From Elusimicrobiaceae bacterium (GTDB taxonomy: Bacteria > Elusimicrobiota > Elusimicrobia > Elusimicrobiales > Elusimicrobiaceae), in NCBI GenBank assembly GCA_016282685.1, contig JAEELM010000025.1, positions 1 through 64,000 on the forward strand: a stretch of DNA of 64,000 nt, read 5' to 3'. Shown here in pieces: positions 1-9,500 of the stretch (position 1 is its first letter; every line of letters starts with the position of its first letter). The position numbers and the translations under genes were made by a program. The notes under the pieces are model-generated. The model saw only the letters and a program-made list of their open reading frames with translations. It had not been told where the DNA came from and searched no databases.

Positions 1-2871
1 CTTCCCTACTAACTCTTCATACTTAGACTTCGGCACACTCTTCGATGTTACTTTCCCAAAATCATCTGCATAATACATTACTACCTGTTGCGGATTAGAA
101 GGATGTTGTTCAATATATACTAATCCATCTTCTCTGTCCGGGAATTGTCCCTTTTTCAGTTGGGTTTGGGTCTTGGGCATTAAAGACCGGTCTTGGTACC
201 GAGCGACCCCCTTACTTGCTTGGACCTGGGTATCCAACGGACCCATCATTTTCCCAGGAACTTCCCCGGCAGCTGCGGAAGATTGGGGCGGTATCGATTG
301 TGCAAGATCTTCTGGTTGGAATCTTGTCCCTTCCACAGTTCCGGTCGGGGTTGACGGCTTTACTGATTTGCCAGCAGTTCCGCCAGATTTTCCGCCAATA
401 CTAACTTCTGGAATCTCTGTCTTTGTAGCTGCCTTGCTAATTGCCTCCACACTGCCATTTACACCTCTTTGAGCATCTACAGCACTACCTGTAACTCTAC
501 CGCTATTTTGGGCAACAGTTCTCTCTGCCGTGGCAGCCTTTTTCTGGACACTGGTCGTCTGTTTTACGCGTTGGCCAACTGTTTTCATTTTAGAAAGAAA
601 CTCTACTGCAGCGGCTCCACTGCGTTGAGGTACCCGGGCAATAGCCTTAGCAGCGTTCCACACCCCACGCGCCATAGAAGGCACGGAGGCTATCAACGTC
701 GGGAAAGAAAATACCATTACAGCGGTATCCGCTATTTCCCCGGCTAACTGTGTTTTCTCAAGTGTCTTATAATGAGCAAATTTTGTTTTATAAAATTCAC
801 TACCCTTTTCTGGGCTTATCCACTTTTTTTCATTTGAGAAATATCTATTATGAAAGCGGGCGGCCGTATCCCAAATGTGCAACTGTGTACCCGCATTTAC
901 ATCCCAAAATTCGTTTATTTCACCGCCATGCTGTACGGTTTTAAGGAATTTTTTTGCTTCTTCTTCAGAGGAAAATTCTTTGGATTGGGTTCTTCTATTG
1001 TACAAGACTGTCCAAGTTTTATTTCCCTCGGTTATAATAGGATACTTCTCTTTAAGTAATCTATCTTCGCTTATTTTCTCATAGTTTTCGCTCATTAAAA
1101 ATTTCAACAGCGTTTTCATTCCTTCCCTGTCCGGAACGATTAAGTCCGGTCGTTCTGTATGCAAAGCGCCGTTCAAAATTCCCATTACAACCGTCCAGTG
1201 TCCACGATAAGGGACCTTTACAGTATCGTCAAAAACATCTATACCACCAGCAGGCCTTTGAACCTTCTTAGTCGGGTTCTTGGCATATTGAATTGCAGAT
1301 CTTATAATTTCTTTTGCCCCCGCCTGGGCAGTACCATTTGCATCATAAATAGCCGACATGGCCAACATCCAGCCCAGCTCCTCAAAAATATTTTCTTGCG
1401 GATATTGGTCAGGTGTACGGACAGTCCAATTGGTAAACCCAAAATGTTCACATAATGCTCCATCCATTTGATTAAATTGTTTATCGTGATTGTGGTATTG
1501 AAAAGCGCGTCCTCCTGCTTCCATCCATTGCGCATAACCAATTTCCGAATATGTCGATACAGACAGTAATGCAAAAGCATCCGTTACACTTCCCGTCGCA
1601 CTCGTCTTCGTTAAAAAGTTACCAATGCTATTCCATGATTCCCGCGTATTAAGAGCAGCTAACGCAGAAAAGGCACTTTTCATAACTACGGGTCCATTAG
1701 CGGAATCCCAATATTTATTTAACACGTCTACAATTTTCTTGCGTGCTTTTGCTTTATCTTGGGCCACCATCACCAATCCCATCATAGCGGCCATTTCATT
1801 ACCACAATTGGCGGATTTCTTCTCATCATACGTCATCCCTAAAATTTTGCCGCTGTCGCAGGTAACATCATCTAAAGCGTCGTAAAAAATTTTTTCAGCA
1901 AACTCAATGTCTTCTTTAAAAAATATACCCCATCGACCAATTAAACGGACATAAGATGGGATACGTTCCTTTATCATTTTCCCTTGGTAGTACATCCAAT
2001 CGGAAGTTGCTCGGGTAGCGCCATACCCGTAAATAGCAGCTGGGTAGCAGTGTTTTTCCCCTTTTTGATCATGATCTGTGGAACTGCAAAGTTCCATTTC
2101 GTCCCCTGCTTCCTCTGCTTCATCAGCCTCTTGTAAAAACAGTTGCAAATCATTAAACCCGTAGAAAGCTGACTCAATAATTGTGGCAGCGCTCTTAACA
2201 TAGTCTTCTATTGTTCCCTGGATACCGCGCGCACCACTGGCTTTTGAACCTATCCCAGAAGCTAAATAATCCGTTGAAGGGGCACTATATTGTTTACTCA
2301 CGCCAAAATCGGGGTTATTGTCCTGTTCTTTAGGTGCAAGTGGAGCTATATTGTCCACTTCTTTTCCTTGTTGGTTAACAAATGCAATATAGCGAGGTAA
2401 TCTCATCTTTCTAGTAAAAAGGCGTGTTGTATCTTCTGCCTGTTTCTGGTCTGCATCACTCCAGTCCTTCATGTTCTTCTGCACATAACTGATATAATTG
2501 GACCCTATGGCATCTATCAATCTTTCTTTTTGATGTTCGTCATATTTGGCGCTTGCGTATTTATTGGCAAACTGACGCACGCAGTTACCACACTTCCAAT
2601 CTTCATGAACTGAGCTATTCCACATATCCTGTAAATGGCACGTTGAACATGATACAGGTTTCTTATACTTTTTTTTCGGCTGCGTTTGATCATTCTTAGT
2701 AGAGGATTTACTCGTGCCCTTGGCAGATGATTTTTTCTCATTTTTAGATGCAGAGGTACTGCGGCCACTTTTTTTACTTCGTTGATTGGCCGCATACGCC
2801 GGGGAACTGCTTGACGCTAAGAATACGAAACACAATAAAAGGGTAAAACCCTTTTTCAAAGCAGCGTACAT
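1..2871 (-). CDS. Large secreted protein of unknown function, C-terminus beyond the left edge
   Basis: One uninterrupted reading frame runs from an ATG at 2871 to the left edge (957 codons, no stop reached). The start is preceded by AGAGAGG about seven bases upstream. Residues 1-27 form a signal peptide (Lys-Lys, hydrophobic core, cleavage after AYA). A low-complexity Ser/Lys linker follows to about residue 65, then two CxxC pairs (CSTC and CGNC, about 25 residues apart) that could bind zinc or form disulfides. The rest to about residue 750 looks helical, with regular Ala-rich segments suggesting an alpha-solenoid; after that it becomes Ala/Lys/Ser/Pro/Thr-rich. I recognise no family. It has its own promoter just after the phosphopantetheinyl transferase gene, so it is probably not part of that operon. 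Likely periplasmic or surface exposed. Confidence 0.85.
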   Translation of the reverse strand, partial: MYAALKKGFTLLLCFVFLASSSSPAYAANQRSKKSGRSTSASKNEKKSSAKGTSKSSTKNDQTQPKKKYKKPVSCSTCHLQDMWNSSVHEDWKCGNCVRQFANKYASAKYDEHQKERLIDAIGSNYISYVQKNMKDWSDADQKQAEDTTRLFTRKMRLPRYIAFVNQQGKEVDNIAPLAPKEQDNNPDFGVSKQYSAPSTDYLASGIGSKASGARGIQGTIEDYVKSAATIIESAFYGFNDLQLFLQEADEAEEAGDEMELCSSTDHDQKGEKHCYPAAIYGYGATRATSDWMYYQGKMIKERIPSYVRLIGRWGIFFKEDIEFAEKIFYDALDDVTCDSGKILGMTYDEKKSANCGNEMAAMMGLVMVAQDKAKARKKIVDVLNKYWDSANGPVVMKSAFSALAALNTRESWNSIGNFLTKTSATGSVTDAFALLSVSTYSEIGYAQWMEAGGRAFQYHNHDKQFNQMDGALCEHFGFTNWTVRTPDQYPQENIFEELGWMLAMSAIYDANGTAQAGAKEIIRSAIQYAKNPTKKVQRPAGGIDVFDDTVKVPYRGHWTVVMGILNGALHTERPDLIVPDREGMKTLLKFLMSENYEKISEDRLLKEKYPIITEGNKTWTVLYNRRTQSKEFSSEEEAKKFLKTVQHGGEINEFWDVNAGTQLHIWDTAARFHNRYFSNEKKWISPEKGSEFYKTKFAHYKTLEKTQLAGEIADTAVMVFSFPTLIASVPSMARGVWNAAKAIARVPQRSGAAAVEFLSKMKTVGQRVKQTTSVQKKAATAERTVAQNSGRVTGSAVDAQRGVNGSVEAISKAATKTEIPEVSIGGKSGGTAGKSVKPSTPTGTVEGTRFQPEDLAQSIPPQSSAAAGEVPGKMMGPLDTQVQASKGVARYQDRSLMPKTQTQLKKGQFPDREDGLVYIEQHPSNPQQVVMYYADDFGKVTSKSVPKSKYEELVGK

Positions 2872-2900
2872 AATCGTACCTCTCTGTAAAAGATATCTAT

Positions 2901-2929
2901 ATTCTAATGGAAAAACTGTAAATTTTCAA
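2901..2929 (-). promoter_or_regulatory. Sigma70-type promoter of the large secreted protein
   Basis: On the minus strand TTGAAA (2929-2924) is followed after exactly 17 bases by TAGAAT (2906-2901). This places the start of transcription about 25 bases before the ATG at 2871, leaving room for its AGAGAGG ribosome site. Confidence 0.6.
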
Positions 2930-2932
2930 GGG

Positions 2933-3556
2933 TTATTTTCCGTCAGCCACAGAAAACTGAAAACCGGGAATTAGTTCAGACGTTGTAAGCGTAATAAAAG
3001 GAGCACCCAATGCGGTGTAAATTTCTTGTGCGCGGCCAAAAAAATGCACATTTCCGCCTACACAACGGATATCAAAACTATTGAGTGTAAGGCCTGTGCC
3101 AAGCATTTTTACGACCGCTTCTTTCTTTGTCCAAAGTGCCGTTAAAAACTTATCCCCATCAGCAGTTAGTTCGGAAGGATGAAAAAAGTCTTGCTTCCAG
3201 GCTTCTATACGGGGAGCCACTTTTTCCAAATCAATTCCAATATATTTAGAGGTGGGTGATACTGCCGCCACTGCATATCCATGACTGTGGGTAATGCTAA
3301 AAGGGAGGGCACTCTTTTTCCCCGATAACAATAGTAGCGGCTTTCCGTTATCGGGTTGAGGTAAAACTTCTATTTGGCAAGCAGGCAAATCTGTTTGTGT
3401 GCTTATTAACTTTTTTAATGCAATTCTGCCCCCGAGCCATTCATTCTTTCGTTTGGGAAGTTTCAGCGTTGCATAAAACGCTTGTTCCCGCTGGCTTAGA
3501 ATGTCCTGCGCCGGGGGCAGTGTGTTTAAATCAATAATTTCTAACAAATAATCCAT
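2933..3556 (-). CDS. 4'-phosphopantetheinyl transferase (Sfp/AcpT type)
   Basis: Transfers the phosphopantetheine arm of CoA to carrier proteins. The 207-residue chain has the family's usual landmarks: FSITHSHGY at 86-94, the metal-binding GIDLEKV at 107-113 (Asp109, Glu111) and WTKKEAVVK at 142-150 with its catalytic Glu and Lys. The ATG lies three bases after the stop of the megasynthase gene, so the two are surely co-transcribed and probably translationally coupled, and the megasynthase carrier domains are its obvious target. A PPTase directly behind a single-chain iterative synthase recalls PUFA and enediyne synthase loci. Whether it also serves the fatty-acid ACP cannot be seen here. Confidence 0.93.
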   Translation of the reverse strand: MDYLLEIIDLNTLPPAQDILSQREQAFYATLKLPKRKNEWLGGRIALKKLISTQTDLPACQIEVLPQPDNGKPLLLLSGKKSALPFSITHSHGYAVAAVSPTSKYIGIDLEKVAPRIEAWKQDFFHPSELTADGDKFLTALWTKKEAVVKMLGTGLTLNSFDIRCVGGNVHFFGRAQEIYTALGAPFITLTTSELIPGFQFSVADGK

Positions 3557-3559
3557 GCA

Positions 3560-6500
3560 CTATTGGCCGATAGCCTGGTAACCATGGATTTCCACCCACA
3601 CGTTCCCCTGTTCATCAAACACATAGGCATCATGTAAGGTTTTTCCATCAGCCGTTTCCCCTTTGTTCACACCATAGAGGAACAACTGGGCAGGCGGCTC
3701 TTGGTTTTTAAGCACTGCCACTTCGGAAATTCCGTCAGGCAATGTCATCTTCCGGGCAATGGTCATGTCTTGGAATCCGCAACACTGGAAAGCCGCTTCA
3801 ATAAGCATTGGATTGGCTAACAACGGACGCGGTCCGTTGGGCCATTGTGGGCGAGGCGTTGTGTGATACTGAGCGAGCGATACTTGGTTATCTACGTGCA
3901 AAATACCAGCCAACACCTGGAAAGAAGGACCATGAAAATATTTCTGATAAATTTCTTCTTTCGTTACAGTCATTACCCCATTGATACCAGCCATAGCATC
4001 TGCCTTCACACTATCCCAAGTAGAAGTAAAGCCTTCCAATGTTTGGGCAGTAAAGTGGCGGCGGGTATTACCCATCTTTATTCCTTTGCTGTTAATAAAG
4101 TCCGATTCAATTTCCATTTGCGTGGAATTACCGTCCACTTTCCCGATTACGCGTACCGCTTGTGGCCGGTTGCGTAAAAGTTTAATGGGTAAATAGAAAT
4201 GTACATTCTTAAGCCCTTGCGGTACATGGCCTGTAAGTGCGGTGGCCGTTTCCATGAAGGTCTCAATCCCCATAACCCCCGGCACGTACGGCGTGCCTTC
4301 AATAGCATGGTCTGCCAGGTACGGATCCGACTCTAAATTAAACTCTTTTCCCGAGTGAATCTCTGTCCCTTTCTGCAAAGAAGTAACCTCCCCTAAAAAA
4401 TGGGTGGCTTTCGCACTGTCTATTGCTTGTTTGGGGGTGGGTGCAACCGGTGCAGGAGCAGGGGCCACCGGCGTTTGAGGAACTGATGTGCCTCCTTGAG
4501 GGGTATTATCATCATCAGACGAAACCGGTTCTATGCCAGCTTCCTCCCAATCAATTTTGAGTTGATGATCCCAATCTAATTTGCCCAAAGAGCCGGTAAG
4601 TATAATCTCCGGCACGTTTCCATAGACAATTTCATCTAAGAAAATCTGCATGCCGTCTTCCGGATCTACGAAATCTACTCCATTGGAACGTAAGAATGTT
4701 TCCACCCCGGCCCGTACTCCCATTCCCACGTTCTTATACGCACTCATGGCAATACTAATGGCACGATAACCTTGATTGGTTAAGGAGAAGGCCGATTTGG
4801 CTAAATAATCGTTAGCGCTGGCATAGTCGCTTTGGCCTAAGTTCCCGTATTTACCTGCAATAGAAGAAGCAAAGGCGAAGAAACCATTGTCACGCACAAT
4901 ATTGTTGGCCAAGAAAGTACCAAAACTGGTCGCTTTTACATCAAAGATGCGGTAGTATTCCGCCGGATCTTTATCATAGATCAGTTTGGAGCGTTCCAGA
5001 CCGGCAAAGTGAATCAAGCCGTCCACCCGACCGTTTTTGGCTTTGATTTTCGTGCAAACTTCTTTTACCATTGCCGCATTGGTCACGTCACAATGGTAGT
5101 ATTCCACTTCGCTTCCCAGGTCACGCAATTTTTGTAAATTGTTATAGAGCGTGATGGAATCTTTCACACGACCGAAAGCCCGTTCCAAAAGAACCGGTGT
5201 GGCTTTTTGAGTGGTATCAGCCTTAAGGTCTTCCCAAATTTGTTTCTTTAGGGCGGCCAATTCAGTCTCGTTCATTCGGGCCCATAACGGTGTTTTTTCT
5301 TGGATTTCAATAATGTCCAAAATAATTATTTTGCTATGGTATTGAGCCGCAATCTTTTGAGAGAGCATTGCGCCAATGCCACGACCGGAACCGGTGAAAA
5401 TAACTGTTTTCCCGGCGAGATCGAATTTTTTTACACTTCTATCTAACCGGACAGGTAACGATAAAATGGTGGAACGTATTCCCCCTCGTGTACCTACCAT
5501 AAGGCGCATGTCCCCATGGAGTACTTCATCCATGGTTTTTTGTGCCATTTCATCCGGTGTGGTGGTGGGTTCAAAATCCATCAATTTGGAAATGGCCCCC
5601 GTACGTTCATAAACATCTTTACGGAAGCACGTAGTAGCACCATCCAGGGCTCCCACTATCGGATTAAATTCTTCTTTCGTGGTATAACCAAAAGTTCCAT
5701 CCGTTTTTGTGTTCACGGCAAAGAAAGTGTCCGCATCTGCACGATTTGATAAACCTTTCTCAAATACATGCAACGCAATAAACAATGGCATGACATATTT
5801 GGTTAATTCGTTATGTACACTAAGTTTTTTGTCAAACTTCTTAACATTAGCGCCCAATAAATACACAATACCTTGTATGTTGGGATCTTCCGCTGCATAA
5901 GCTTTTAATGCGCTTTCTGTTTCTTCATAAGATTCCCAATTCATAATCGTTGTATTTTTGCTGCGAGTTTTGAGCGTGGTAAACACATGGTATTTAACCC
6001 CTAACTCTTTAAATTCTTCCTGATAGGCTTTAATCAGTTGAGAATTATCCGCAAACAAAAGAACAGTGCGATCTTTAGATAAGCGTCTGTTTTCACGTTC
6101 TGCCAAAGGTGCTTCTATCACCGTTGTCACATAACGCAATTTCTTTTCATGGCAATGCTCACCTTGATAACCTTCTCTTTCAGGACGTTCTGCCAAAGAC
6201 TCGCGCTTCTCAATCGGAGCAGTAGGATTAGTAACCAGCGCATCAGCTTGCGGACCGGAAACACGTTCTGCCATAGCGTTTTGTGCAACAGGCGCAGTAA
6301 CTGTAGCGGGAGTTACCGGTGCAGGCGTTACTACCGGCGTAGGAGCAGGTTGTGCTACTGGCGTCGGCATTACTGGAGCACTCGGTGCTACTGGAGCCGG
6401 TTGTGCTACCGGAGTAGCGGCCGATTGACCTGCATTAGCAAGTACAAATTTTATACAGTGGCGGATTGTCGGGTAATCTTTTAATTGGATACCTTCTTGT

Positions 6501-9500
6501 TGCGCTATACCATAATGTTCGCGCATAGAAGCAAACAATTCTGCTTGTTTGACTGTATCAATACCCAAATCAGCTTCCATATCCAAATCTAACTCTAACA
6601 TGTCTTCAGGATAACCGGTCTTTTCGGCTACCATTTTGACAATCTCTTTCGTTACGGAAGTTTCATCTAATACTACTGCTTTCGGGGCTACCGGTGCAGG
6701 CGTTACTACCGGCGTAGGAGCAGGTTGTGCTACTGGCGTCGGCATTACTGGAGCACTCGGTGCTGCTGGAGCCGGTTGGGCTACCGGGGTAGCGGCCGGT
6801 TGACCTGCATTAGCAAGTACAAATTTAATGCAGTGACGAATTGTCGGGTAATCTTTTAATTGGATACCTTCCTGTTGCGCTATACCATAATACTCACGCA
6901 TAGAGGCAAACAATTCTGCTTGTTTGACCGTATCAATACCCAAATCAGCTTCCATATCCAAATCTAACTCTAACATGTCTTCAGGATAACCGGTCTTTTC
7001 GGCTACCATTTTGACAATCTCTTTCGTTACGGAAGCTTCATCTAATACTACTGCTTTCGGGGCTACAGGGGCAGGTGTTACTACCGGGGCAGAAACAGGT
7101 TGTGCTGCGGCATGAGCAACGTTTACCTTATCCACAAAAGCTTGAGATCCTTCCATCACTAATGATGGTTTCACTCCATGCCGGTAATTATCTTTAATAC
7201 GAAGGGTATTTTGAACTACTTCTAAGATAGGATCTTGTTGGCCGGAAATATCTTTCAACCATTGTGTATGTTTAGCTACATCCGCAATACGCGGTTCTCC
7301 CTCTTGCCAAGCCTTCTCTAACAAGGTCATACCAATTTGAGAACCAAAACCAGCCGCTAAACGCAAAGCGTATTTAAAATCGTAGTGACCACCTTTACTT
7401 AGCGTAATTCCTTCAAGTTCCGGATCTGCTTCCTTAAAATTAGCAATCGGGGGTACCAACCCTGTATTTAGACAGCGCACAGCAATAGCATCTTCTAAAC
7501 CAGCCCCCATGGAATGGCCTGTAAATCCTTTGGTATTACTGACAATAACCTTACTTACATCTGCCCCAAAGGTAGATTTCAATGCATAGGCCTCTGCACT
7601 GGCTGATCCTCCCCGTGCGGGTGTATAAGTTTCATGTGAGATAAATACCAGTTGTTTGGCGATATCACTGCGATTTAAACCGTAGTCTTTTTCTGCTCGG
7701 GTAACCAAGCGGTTCATAACCTGTGCAACGTGTCCTACATCCAACCGCGTAACATGGAAACCGCTATTAGCAATTTCGGTAGAAAGAAGTTTGGCAAGCG
7801 GTTTCATTCCGCGTTTAGTAACTTCGCTTTCTTCTTCTACAATTAAAGAAACTGCACCCATTCCTACAATCATACCGTTTCTGCGGCGATCAAAAGGCAA
7901 GGCAGCTTTTGTAACATCCGCTTCCGTAGTGGCGGCACCAGAAGCCAAGAAAGCGGTTAAAATCCATTCGGACACATTGTCATTTGTAATATCATCTGCA
8001 CTAATTACAATTACCCGTTTGCAACGGCCCAACCGGATCCAATCGTTCGCAATGGAGATGGCCTGAGCGGTAGAGGCACAAGCGGCACTCATGGCTGTAG
8101 CCGGCCCACGAGCACGAATCCATTGGCAGAAATGAGAATGTGCAATAATAATGGTTTTCAAAATAAATTCAGATGTAAATGCCGCCGGTTCAATCTCTTT
8201 GTCTTTGAATGTATCCTGATACCATTGTTCAATTTCCATTTTCAAAGCAGGGTCTGCAATCTGAGCAATAAGTTTGTCACAGAAAGCGCGTACTTCTTTG
8301 GCGGTTTTATTATTGAGCAGACCTTCTACCCGTTTGGTCAAATCGCCCATCATACTGTTAGCTACTGGGAAAGCAGATGTAAAAATAACCCCTGTTTCAT
8401 CAATCATATCCGCCGGCAGACCCCAACGATCCGGCAAATACCCTCCCGTAGAAGTAGGTTTGTAGTAGAGCACCAAAGGAATACCTGCATCTTTCAAAGC
8501 CAACATACCTGCTGCAATGGCCAACTGAAAACTGCGGTCCATTGATTTTACCCATTTGGCCGGCAATCCAAATTCTTTTTCCAGGTCAAAAGCCCCTCCT
8601 TTTGCCGCTAATTTAATAGCTTGCGTAGCGGAGGTTAAACGTTCAATACGATGGTTTCCATCTTTGGATTTAATTACAAATTCTACGTGTTTATCAATTT
8701 GTTTTTGTTGAGTCTGTGCACTAACAGGCTCAATCATATTGCGGCCAGAAAGAATTTCGTCCAACACTCCGTCACGGAAAATACGATCCCAACTACCGGG
8801 GCCGCCCGCGGCAATACCGCTAATTACTATTGATTTTTTATTCATATCGTCATCCTCTGTCATAACAGCCTGGTTATCAGTACAAGTTGTTTGATTGTTA
8901 GCACCTAACGCTTTAACAGTGGCAGGCGCATTGGTCTTGACCCAATTTACAAAAACAGGGTTAAAAGTAGAAGAATCCCCATACATATCCGTTCCTTTCC
9001 AATCTAAATGGATACCGGAGGAAATCAAATTTGCAAACAAATCATTGAATTCTACAATTCCGCCTTTTTTCGGGTGATTGGAAGCCAGCACTTTTATGTC
9101 TTTTTTATCTGATAAAGTGTTGGAAGCCAATGCTGATAAAACCCGTTTAGGACCACATTCCACAAATAAACGTACCCCTGAAGCATAAGTGGTTTGCAAT
9201 TGTTTAATCCACTCTACGGAATGAGAAATCTGCGTTACCAATAAATCTTTTATTTTTTCCGGATCATTGGGATAAAATTCTGCTGTAACATTGGTTGTAA
9301 TCGGCATTTTGGGGGAATGGAATGTTAATGTATCCAAGAAGGCCCGGTACTGTGGTACTGCCGGTTGAATAATAGCAGAGTGAAAAGCATGTGAAACCGG
9401 AATCTGCACAGCTTGTATTCCCATGTTCGTAAACATTTCAATAGCTTCATCAATGGATTTACTCGCCCCGGCAATAACCGTCTGCGTAGGGCAATTTTTG

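Noticed and set aside
469-1885. Short plus-strand frames in the first 2 kb
   Set aside because: They are antisense to the large secreted protein frame, which explains the region fully.
6149-6484. Cys/Arg/Ser-rich 111-residue plus-strand frame
   Set aside because: Antisense to the ACP linker repeats; its composition is a by-product of the Pro/Ala codons.
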